Shown in pieces: positions 34,404 through 40,835 of a stretch of 45,654 bases of DNA. Origin of the DNA: Kineococcus rubinsiae (lineage in GTDB: Bacteria > Actinomycetota > Actinomycetes > Actinomycetales > Kineococcaceae); assembly GCF_011839805.1 (NCBI RefSeq), contig NZ_VWPY01000035.1, positions 1-45,654 on the forward strand, in the 5' to 3' direction. The notes beneath the pieces are model-generated. The model was not told the DNA's origin. It was given only the letters and a program-made list of their open reading frames with translations, and searched no databases. The translations under genes and the position numbers were made by a program. Positions within the stretch are counted from its first letter, which is position 1. Each line of letters begins with the position of its first letter.

Positions 34404-34967
34404 TCAGCCGGCGGCGGGCAGGCCGGGGAGCGCGGCGAGGACCTCCTCGACGTCGGGGGGCACGACGCCCATCGACGCGCTCATCCACAGCCCGTCGCCG
34501 ACGAGCTGCACGACCCGCGACAGCGCCCGGTCGCCCAGCTCCTCCTCGATGGCCACGCGCCACGCCTCGGAGATCTCGGTGAAGGCCTCCACCGCGCGGC
34601 GGTCGGCGTCCTGGACCAGGCGCAGGGCGGCGATGGTCGCGCGCTGCAGCGGGTCGCCCGAGGCGACCACGGACGTGCGGACGTAGTAGCGCGCCGCGCC
34701 CTCCGGGGCCGAGCGCATGCGGGCGAGGTCCTCCTGCGCGAGCGTGCGCAGGCGCCCGAGCAGGCCCTCGACGAGGGCGTCCTTGGTGCCGAAGTGGTAG
34801 AGCAGCCCGCCCTTGGAGACGCCGGCGGCCGCGGCCACCGCGTCCAGGGTCGCGGCGCGCGGGCCGGCCTCGGCGAGCAGCTGCTCGACCGCGTCGAGCA
34901 GGCGGTCCCGGGTGGAGCGGGCCGCGGTGGTGGCGGCGTCGGGAGCGGAGGGCGTGCGGGACGGCAT
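34404..34967 (-). CDS. TetR family transcriptional regulator
   Basis: 187 residues. The N-terminal HTH reads TRDRLLDAVEQLLAEAGPRAATLDAVAAAAGVSKGGLLYHFGTKDALVEGLL, a canonical TetR DNA-binding domain with recognition helix ending YHFGTKDAL. The C-terminal ligand domain resembles TetR_C drug-efflux regulators. ATG 34967 has no ribosome binding site. Divergent from a DHA2 exporter over 87 bp with a palindrome (34996-35009), so it most likely represses that exporter and itself. The last residues PGLPAAG are close to the stop. Confidence 0.94.
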   Translation of the reverse strand: MPSRTPSAPDAATTAARSTRDRLLDAVEQLLAEAGPRAATLDAVAAAAGVSKGGLLYHFGTKDALVEGLLGRLRTLAQEDLARMRSAPEGAARYYVRTSVVASGDPLQRATIAALRLVQDADRRAVEAFTEISEAWRVAIEEELGDRALSRVVQLVGDGLWMSASMGVVPPDVEEVLAALPGLPAAG

Positions 34968-34995
34968 GGGAAGAGGTTAAGGACTCGGACCGTTG

Positions 34996-35009
34996 ACCGT
35001 CCAGACGGT
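34996..35009. promoter_or_regulatory. Probable TetR operator
   Basis: ACCGTC CA GACGGT, a perfect dyad with 6-bp arms, inside TTGACCGTCCAGACGGTACA (34993-35012). Operators of this form are common before DHA2 exporters controlled by TetR regulators. It is 28 bases upstream of the regulator start and 45 before the exporter start, so one site can govern both. Confidence 0.75.
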
Positions 35010-35054
35010 ACAGTCGTGCCCACCCCCCGCCGACCCGCACGCAGAGACGACGAG

Positions 35055-36662
35055 ATGACCCCGCCCTCCCCGACCAGCGCCCCCCGACCCGACCCGCGCC
35101 TCGACGCACCCGCCGCCGCCCCCGCGAAGGCCACCGCCCGCCAGTGGGCCGCCCTCGCCGTGCTCGTGCTGCCCGTGCTCCTGGTGTCCGTCGACACGAC
35201 GGTCCTGAGCTTCGCGCTGCCCTTCATCAGCGAGTCCCTCGCGCCGAGCGGCACGCAGCTGCTGTGGATCGTCGACGGCTACTCCCTGGCGATCGCGGGG
35301 CTGCTGGTCCTCATGGGCACGCTCGGCGACCGCTTCGGCCGCCGCCGCCTCCTCGTCGTCGGTGGCGCGGGCTTCGGCGTCGTCTCGCTCCTGGCCGCCA
35401 CGGCCGACTCCGCGGAGGGGCTGGTCGCCGCCCGCTTCGCCCTCGGCGTGTTCGGCGCGACCCTCATGCCGTCGACGCTGTCGCTGCTGCGCAGCACCTT
35501 CACCGACCGCGAGCAGCGGCGCACGGCCTTCGCCGTCTGGGCCGGGGGCTTCGCCGGTGGTGCCGCGCTCGGCCCGATCGTCGGCGGCTGGCTGCTCGAG
35601 CACTTCTGGTGGGGCTCGGTCTTCCTGCTCAACGTGCCCGTCATGGTGCTGCTGCTGGTGCTCGCGCCGATCCTCGTCAGGGAGAGCCGCGACCCGGCCC
35701 CGGGGCGCGTGGACCTGCTCAGCGCGGCCGTGTCGATCCTCGCCATGGCCGGGGTCGTCTACGGCATCAAGGCCCTGGCCGACGCGGGGCCGAGCCTGCC
35801 CGCCGTCGCGGCGCTCGTCGCCGGCGTCGCGCTCGGCGTGCTGTTCGTGCGGCGGCAGAACACCCTGGCCGACCCGATGCTGGACGTCGCCCTGTTCCGC
35901 ATCCCGGTCTTCCGCACGGCCGTGCTGGCGAACCTCATGAGCATCCTCGGGATGACGGGGATGCTGTTCGCGACGTCGCAGTACCTGCAGCTCGTCCTGG
36001 ACCTGCGGCCTGTACCCGCGGGCCTGCTGCTGCTGCCGGGCGCCGTCGGCTCGATCGTCGCGGGCCTGCTCGCCGCACGCCTCGCGCGCCGGTTCCGCCT
36101 CGACCTGCTCATCGCCACGGGCCTGCTGCTGGGCAGCGCCGGGTACGTCGTCGCGGCCTTCCTCGGCTCGGGGGACGCGGTGCGCGGCGCGGTCCAGCTG
36201 GCGCTCGCCTTCGTGCTGCTCTCGGCCGGGGCGGGGCTCGCCGAGACCCTCACCAACGACGCGATCCTCTCCACCGCCCCGCCGGAGCGCTCCGGCGCGG
36301 CCTCGGCGATCTCCGAGACGGCCTACGAGGTGGGCGCGGTGCTCGGCACCACGCTGCTCGGCAGCCTGCTCAACGCGGTCTACCGCTCGCAGGTCCAGCT
36401 GCCCTGGAACCTCGGCGGCGGCGAGGGGGACGCGGCCCGGGAGACCCTCGGCGGCGCGGTCGACCTCGCCGGCCGGCTGCCCGCGGGCGCGGGCGGGCCG
36501 GAGCTGCTGGCCAGCGCCCGCGAGGCGTTCAGCGCCGGGCTCGACGTCACGGCCGCGGCGGGCGTGGCCCTCACGGCGGCGGCCGCGCTGGTCGTCTGGC
36601 GGCAGCTGCGGCCCGCGGCCCGGTCCGGTGCCCGGGAGGTGGCGGAGCCGGTGCGCGCGTAG
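35055..36662 (+). CDS. DHA2-family MFS exporter (QacA/SmvA-like)
   Basis: 535 residues with about 14 hydrophobic segments. Motif DTTVLSFALPFISESLAPSGTQLLWIVDGYSL at segment 1 and GTLGDRFGRRRLLVVGG (motif A) in the first loop are characteristic of the QacA/Smv type; GVFGATLMPSTLSLLRSTF and GGFAGGAALGPIVGGWLLEHFWW are motif C-like. It exports cationic drugs or dyes with protons. ATG 35055 after a weak GAGACGACGAG. The ORF is open far upstream into the antisense of the TetR and GGDEF genes, which is ignored. Transcription likely repressed by TetR. Confidence 0.94.
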   Translation: MTPPSPTSAPRPDPRLDAPAAAPAKATARQWAALAVLVLPVLLVSVDTTVLSFALPFISESLAPSGTQLLWIVDGYSLAIAGLLVLMGTLGDRFGRRRLLVVGGAGFGVVSLLAATADSAEGLVAARFALGVFGATLMPSTLSLLRSTFTDREQRRTAFAVWAGGFAGGAALGPIVGGWLLEHFWWGSVFLLNVPVMVLLLVLAPILVRESRDPAPGRVDLLSAAVSILAMAGVVYGIKALADAGPSLPAVAALVAGVALGVLFVRRQNTLADPMLDVALFRIPVFRTAVLANLMSILGMTGMLFATSQYLQLVLDLRPVPAGLLLLPGAVGSIVAGLLAARLARRFRLDLLIATGLLLGSAGYVVAAFLGSGDAVRGAVQLALAFVLLSAGAGLAETLTNDAILSTAPPERSGAASAISETAYEVGAVLGTTLLGSLLNAVYRSQVQLPWNLGGGEGDAARETLGGAVDLAGRLPAGAGGPELLASAREAFSAGLDVTAAAGVALTAAAALVVWRQLRPAARSGAREVAEPVRA

Positions 36663-36733
36663 CGTCGGCGCTCCGTCCACCGTCTCCCGTCTCGGACCCG
36701 CCGTCCCGCGTCCGCCGTCCCCCGGAGGAAGCC

Positions 36734-37180
36734 GTGCCGAAGAAGTCGCCGTCGCCGAAGGTCACCAAGGCCGGTCACGCCCGCCAGTCGGAGCTGCCCA
36801 GCACGCTGCAGCGCTCGGACACCAAGGCGCAGGACACCTACGCCAAGGCCCACGACTCCGCGGCCGAGTCCTACGACGGCGATGAGCAGCGCGCGAACCG
36901 CGTCGCGTGGGGCGCGGTCAAGCACACGCACGAGAAGGTCGGGGACCACTGGGCGCCCAAGGAGGGCGGCCGCAAGGGTCCCTCCGACCCGCAGTCCGAG
37001 GGCGGCGCGGACACGGACCGCCGCTCCTCCGGCGGCGTGGACGAGGGGGCGACCAAGAGCCACCTCCTGGACCTGGCCCGCGAGGCCGACGTGAAGGGCC
37101 GCTCCTCGATGAGCAAGGCCGAGCTGGTCGAGGCGCTGCGCAAGGCCAACGACAAGGCGACCGCGGAGGCCCGCTCCTGA
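36734..37180 (+). CDS. ChaB-like protein with Rho N-terminal-type C-terminus
   Basis: 148 residues. The front half (QSELPSTLQRSDTKAQDTYAKAHDSAAESYDGDEQRANRVAWGAVKHTHEKVGDHW) is the ChaB fold, and the last 40 residues (TKSHLLDLAREADVKGRSSMSKAELVEALRKA) resemble the SAP/Rho-N domain that binds nucleic acid. GTG 36734 is preceded by GGAGGAA. Very lysine-rich relative to its neighbours. ChaB was named as a regulator of cation transport in E. coli, but the role of two-domain actinobacterial forms is unknown. Ends 10 bp from a convergent gene. Confidence 0.88.
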   Translation: MPKKSPSPKVTKAGHARQSELPSTLQRSDTKAQDTYAKAHDSAAESYDGDEQRANRVAWGAVKHTHEKVGDHWAPKEGGRKGPSDPQSEGGADTDRRSSGGVDEGATKSHLLDLAREADVKGRSSMSKAELVEALRKANDKATAEARS

Positions 37181-37190
37181 CGCGACGCCG

Positions 37191-37817
37191 TCAGGAGGCT
37201 TGAGCGGACCCGCCGAACAGGGCGGCCGCGAGGCGCGCGTGCGCCGCGTGCAGCTCCCCGGCCTGCCGGGCGGAGCGCTCCAGCAGCTCGCCGAAGGCCG
37301 CGGCGCGCAGCTGCGGGTGGGCCGCGGCCCGGTCGCCCAGCACGCGCCACACGGCTTCGCGCCGGCGCAGGGACGCCTCCAGCGCCTCGAGGTCCAGCAG
37401 GACCTGCACGGCGCTGCGCCGGGGCGCCGCGGCCGCCGGGACCCGGTCCAGCACGGGCAGCCGCTGCAGCAGCGGCGCGAGCTGCCCGACGCGCGCGGAC
37501 GCCCAGGTCAGCCCGAGCACGGCCCAGTCGGTGCCGATGCCGAGGTCGCGCATGACGGCCCGCAGCGCCGCGCGGTCGGCCGCCACCTCGCGGCGCAGCC
37601 GCAGCAGCGCGTCCCGCTCGGCGCCCAGCTCCTCGGAGCGGGCGGCGCGGCGCAGGTCCGCGGCGAGCGACCCGGCGGCCGCCAGGTGCTCGTTGAGGTA
37701 GACCGCGAGCGCCGGGTCCACGGGCGCGGGGGTCGCCGGGGCGGCAGCCGTCGGGCGTGCGGCGGGTGGCGCCGGTGGGCGGCGCAGGCGCAGCACCGGG
37801 GTGGGCACGCGGAGCAC
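37191..37817 (-). CDS. Unrecognised helical protein with conserved HLAAAG-type N-terminus
   Basis: 208 residues. I do not know a named family. After a Pro/Ala-rich leader of 34 residues comes YLNEHLAAAGSLAADLRRAARSEELGAERDALLRLRREVAADRAALRAVMRDLGIGTDW, then a second helical part with LEALEASLRRREAVWRVLGD. The paired helices with H, E and D at regular positions resemble ferritin-like folds, and I recall uncharacterised actinobacterial proteins of this kind. GTG 37817 has GAGGAGG five bases upstream. Divergent from the PilZ gene over 224 bp. Confidence 0.7.
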   Translation of the reverse strand: MLRVPTPVLRLRRPPAPPAARPTAAAPATPAPVDPALAVYLNEHLAAAGSLAADLRRAARSEELGAERDALLRLRREVAADRAALRAVMRDLGIGTDWAVLGLTWASARVGQLAPLLQRLPVLDRVPAAAAPRRSAVQVLLDLEALEASLRRREAVWRVLGDRAAAHPQLRAAAFGELLERSARQAGELHAAHARLAAALFGGSAQAS

Positions 37818-37929
37818 GGGAACCTCCTCGGTCCGGTCAGGGCGGCGCCGACGCTACCGGCGGCCGGGCCCGGCGGCACCGCCGGACCCGTCCACCCGCG
37901 CCGCAGAGCGTCACGGCTCGCCTCCCGGG

Positions 37930-38008
37930 CGAACGGGTGACCTGCGGCGTTCGGATGGAGTCACCCCCGTTCGTGACGTAGCGTGTGCGCGTGGTCACTC
38001 GAATGACC
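37930..38008. promoter_or_regulatory. Cluster of related dyads upstream of the PilZ gene
   Basis: CGAACGGGTGACC (37930-37942), GTCACCCCCGTTCGTGAC (37960-37977) and GGTCACTCGAATGACC (37993-38008) share the half-site GTCAC and a CGTTCG/CGAACG core. The last is an imperfect 16-bp dyad with perfect GGTCA/TGACC arms. Similar motifs are seen in my memory before motility and PilZ genes of motile Actinobacteria, perhaps for a shared regulator; identity unknown. They lie between the divergent unrecognised gene and the PilZ gene. Confidence 0.55.
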
Positions 38009-38041
38009 GCAACGGTGCGAGGACCTGAGACGGGGGCACGG

Positions 38042-38686
38042 ATGAACGGTGCGCAGGGCAGCCTGCTCATGACGGAGGGACCAGCCGTCGACACGATGGT
38101 CACCCTCATGCCGACCTCGTCGGCGACCGTGCACACCGCGACCGTGCGGTCGTGGACCGCGAGCGCCGCCGGCCTCGTCGTCACCAGCTACGTCAGCGCC
38201 ACCCCGGAGTCCGTCGCGGCGCTCGACGGGCAGCGCGTCTGGGTCAGCACCGAGGCCCAGGAGGACGGCTCCGTCGTCCCGCACGCCGTCTTCCAGGCCG
38301 TCGCCCAGGCCCACCGCGACGACGAGCTGGCGCTGACCGGCGTCATGCTGCTGGCCGCGGAGACGCGCCGCGGCGCGGTCCGCGCCACGACGTCCGTGCC
38401 CGCGCACCTGAGCACCCCCACGGGCGACAGCGACGCCGTCACCGTCGACATCTCCCGCACCGGCGTCCGGCTCGAGGGCCGCTTGCTGCCGCGCGCCCAC
38501 GAGGAGGTCGACCTCTCCCTCGACCTCCAGGAGGGGGTCGAGGTCCGCGCCCGCGGCGAGGTCCTGCGCGTGGACGAGTCCACGGGCGAGGCCGTCGTCC
38601 GCTTCGTCTCGCTCGACCGCGATGCCGCGGACGCCCTCGAGCGCAGCGTCCTCATCGAGCTGGCGCGCCAGAACCGCGACGACTGA
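38042..38686 (+). CDS. PilZ domain protein (putative c-di-GMP receptor)
   Basis: 214 residues. N-terminal beta domain resembling YcgR-N (VTLMPTSSATVHTATVRSWTASAAGLVVTS), then the PilZ domain with R109-R110-G-A-V-R114 for the RxxxR loop and VDISRTGVRLEG (about 135-146) for the D/NxSxxG motif. The architecture is like YcgR/FlgZ proteins, which bind cyclic di-GMP and slow the flagellar motor or control exopolysaccharide. ATG 38042 is preferred since the in-frame GTG at 37985 would lie on the regulatory dyad; GGGGG before it is a weak ribosome binding site. Partners may be the GGDEF proteins in this window. Confidence 0.88.
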   Translation: MNGAQGSLLMTEGPAVDTMVTLMPTSSATVHTATVRSWTASAAGLVVTSYVSATPESVAALDGQRVWVSTEAQEDGSVVPHAVFQAVAQAHRDDELALTGVMLLAAETRRGAVRATTSVPAHLSTPTGDSDAVTVDISRTGVRLEGRLLPRAHEEVDLSLDLQEGVEVRARGEVLRVDESTGEAVVRFVSLDRDAADALERSVLIELARQNRDD

Positions 38687-38692
38687 CCCGCC

Positions 38693-38733
38693 CCTCCGTG
38701 ATCGTGCAGGTACTCCCTGCATGATCACGGCGG
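38693..38733. terminator. Dispersed 41-nt palindrome, copy B, between convergent genes
   Basis: Left part CCTCCGTGATCGTGCAGGTA (38693-38712) and right part CCCTGCATGATCACGGCGG at 38715-38733. It matches copy A (21046-21086) at 38 of 41 positions; the changes are A to G at base 12, A to C at 23 and A to C at 39. The first is compatible with G-T pairing, the others give mismatches, so the copy is slightly decayed. It lies between the PilZ and cca stops and would end both transcripts. Confidence 0.85.
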
Positions 38734-38734
38734 G

Positions 38735-40276
38735 TCAGGCCCCGGTCTCCCCCTGCTGGGACTCCGGCTGGTCGGCCCACCAGCGGTGCAGCTCCTCGAC
38801 GGCGGTGTCACGGTCCAGCGGGCCGCGGTCCATGCGCAGCGCCAGCAGGTGCTGGTAGGCGCGCCCGACGACGCGGGACGGCCCGATCCCCAGGACCTCC
38901 ATGATCGCGTTGCCGTCGAGGTCGGGGCGCACGGAGTCGAGCTCCTCCTGCTCGCGCAGCCGCGCGATGCGCACCTCGAGGTCGTCGTAGGCCGCCTCCA
39001 GCCGTCGCGCCTTGCGCTGGTTGCGCGTCGTGCAGTCGCTGCGGGTCAGCTTGTGCAGGCGCGGCAGCAGCGGCCCGGCGTCGGTGACGTAGCGGCGCAC
39101 GGCGGAGTCCGTCCACTCCCCGTCGCCGTAGCCGTGGAAGCGCAGGTGCAGCTCGGTGAGCTTCGCGACGGCCTTCGTCGTGTCGTTGTCGAAGCGCAGC
39201 GCCTTCATCCGCTTGGCGACGAGCTTCGCCCCGACGACCTCGTGGTGGTGGAAGCTCACGCCGCCGCCGTCCTCGAAGCGCCGCGTGCGCGGCTTGCCGA
39301 CGTCGTGCAGCAGCGCGGACAGCCGCAGCACCAGGTCCGGGCCGGGCACCTCGCCGTCCGGGCCGTCCTCGCGGCCGATGGCCTGCTCGAGCACGGTCAG
39401 GGAGTGCTCGTAGACGTCCTTGTGGCGGTGGTGCTCGTCGATCTCCAGCTGCAGCGCCGGCAGCTCCGGCAGCACCTGCTCCGCGAGCCCCGTGTCCACC
39501 AGCAGCCGCAGCCCCGCCACCGGGTCGGGGGCGACGAGCAGCTTCTCCAGCTCGGTGCGCACGCGCTCCGCGGAGACGATGGTGATGCGCTCGGCCATCG
39601 CGGTCATCGCCGCGACGACCTCCGGGGCCACCCGCATCGACAGCTGGGCCGCGAACCGCGCGGCCCGCATCATCCGCAGCGGGTCGTCGGAGAACGACTG
39701 CTCCGGCGTGCCGGGCGTGCGCAGCACTCCCGCGGCGAGGTCGGCCAGCCCGTCGTGGGGGTCGACGAAGTCCAGCGACGGCAGCTGCAGCGCCATGGCG
39801 TTGACGGTGAAGTCGCGCCGGGACAGATCCCCCACGAGGTCGTCGCCGTAGGAGACCTCGGGCTTGCGGGAGGAGGCGTCGTAGCTCTCGGCGCGGTAGG
39901 TCGTGACCTCGACGACGACGTCCTCACCCGCGACCGTGCGGCGGGCCCCGATGGTCCCGAACTCCCGGCCGATCTCCCAGTAGGCGTCGCCCCAGGCGCG
40001 CAGCAGCTTCGCGGTGACGTCGGGACGGGCCGACGTCGTGAAGTCGAGGTCCGCGGAGCGGCGGCCGAGGAAGGCGTCGCGCACGGGTCCGCCGACGAGC
40101 GACAGGTCGTGGCCCGCGCCCGCGAAGACGCGGCCGAGGTCGACGAGCACGCTCATGACCGGTTCGAGGGCCCCGACCGCGCGGCGCCGGGCGTCCTCGA
40201 GGGCCGCGGCCAGCACGGCGGCACCGGGGCCCGCGTCGCGGGGGGCGGGCGGGGGGGCGGAGGGACGGGGCAGCAC
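38735..40276 (-). CDS. cca: CCA tRNA nucleotidyltransferase (HD-domain type)
   Basis: 513 residues. Adds or repairs the 3' CCA end of tRNA. The nucleotidyltransferase head carries VGGPVRDAFLGRRSADLDFTT (G62-G63, D76, D78 as metal ligands), GDLSRRDFTVNAMALQL and the EDPLRMMRA-like DDPLRMMRAARFAAQL; the HD domain has LSALLHDVGKPRTR with HHHE nearby. Length and order are the usual actinobacterial form. GTG 40276 is chosen as a start near the normal N-terminus; TTG 40285 is an alternative; neither has a good ribosome binding site. Divergent from the NUDIX gene with 75 bp between, the standard arrangement. Not transcribed with anything else. Confidence 0.95.
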   Translation of the reverse strand: MLPRPSAPPPAPRDAGPGAAVLAAALEDARRRAVGALEPVMSVLVDLGRVFAGAGHDLSLVGGPVRDAFLGRRSADLDFTTSARPDVTAKLLRAWGDAYWEIGREFGTIGARRTVAGEDVVVEVTTYRAESYDASSRKPEVSYGDDLVGDLSRRDFTVNAMALQLPSLDFVDPHDGLADLAAGVLRTPGTPEQSFSDDPLRMMRAARFAAQLSMRVAPEVVAAMTAMAERITIVSAERVRTELEKLLVAPDPVAGLRLLVDTGLAEQVLPELPALQLEIDEHHRHKDVYEHSLTVLEQAIGREDGPDGEVPGPDLVLRLSALLHDVGKPRTRRFEDGGGVSFHHHEVVGAKLVAKRMKALRFDNDTTKAVAKLTELHLRFHGYGDGEWTDSAVRRYVTDAGPLLPRLHKLTRSDCTTRNQRKARRLEAAYDDLEVRIARLREQEELDSVRPDLDGNAIMEVLGIGPSRVVGRAYQHLLALRMDRGPLDRDTAVEELHRWWADQPESQQGETGA

Positions 40277-40339
40277 GGTGGTCAAGGGTGCCAGAGCCCG
40301 GGAGCGCTCGAGCGTGCCGAAGGCCTCAGGAGCGCTGGC

Positions 40340-40345
40340 TACAGT
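40340..40345 (+). promoter_or_regulatory. Putative -10 box giving a leaderless NUDIX mRNA
   Basis: TACAGT (40340-40345) is followed by six bases and then the ATG of the NUDIX gene at 40352. That spacing puts the expected transcription start at or beside the start codon; no ribosome binding site is present, so the mRNA is probably leaderless. No convincing -35 box was found. Confidence 0.5.
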
Positions 40346-40351
40346 GAGCCG

Positions 40352-40828
40352 ATGGTCAAGCCTGCGAGGGATCCGCGACGGCGGCTGCCCACCGTGCAGG
40401 AGACCTCCTCCGGTGGGCTGGTCGTCGACACCTCCACGGGCACCCCGCGCGCCGCGGTGATCTGCCGGGTCAACCGGGCCGGGCGCCACGAGTGGTGCCT
40501 GCCCAAGGGCCACCTCGAGGGCGCCGAGACGCTCGAGGAGGCCGCGGTCCGCGAGATCGAGGAGGAGACCGGCATCCGGGGCCGCGTCGTCGAGCCGCTG
40601 GGCAGCATCGACTACTGGTTCTCCGCCGAGGGGCGGCGCATCCACAAGGTCGTCCACCTCTTCCTGCTGCTGGCCACGGGCGGGCACCTCACCGTCGAGA
40701 ACGACCCGGACGCCGAGGCCGTCGACGTCGCGTGGATCCCCCTGCCGGAGCTCGACACCCGCCTCGCCTTCCCCAACGAGCGCCGGGTGGCCGAGGCCGC
40801 CTCGCACCGCCTCAGCGAACTCGCGTGA
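40352..40828 (+). CDS. NUDIX hydrolase (MutT-like)
   Basis: 158 residues. The NUDIX box GHLEGAETLEEAAVREIEEE with TGI following (residues 53-75) has all consensus positions, G-x5-E-x7-R-E-x2-E-E-x-G. Hydrolyses a nucleoside diphosphate linked to another moiety; in mycobacteria the gene at this position is mutT4. ATG 40352 is the natural start. It is 7 bp from the DUF6049 gene and convergent-free, so both are probably one transcript. Confidence 0.95.
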   Translation: MVKPARDPRRRLPTVQETSSGGLVVDTSTGTPRAAVICRVNRAGRHEWCLPKGHLEGAETLEEAAVREIEEETGIRGRVVEPLGSIDYWFSAEGRRIHKVVHLFLLLATGGHLTVENDPDAEAVDVAWIPLPELDTRLAFPNERRVAEAASHRLSELA

Positions 40829-40835
40829 GCCGCGG

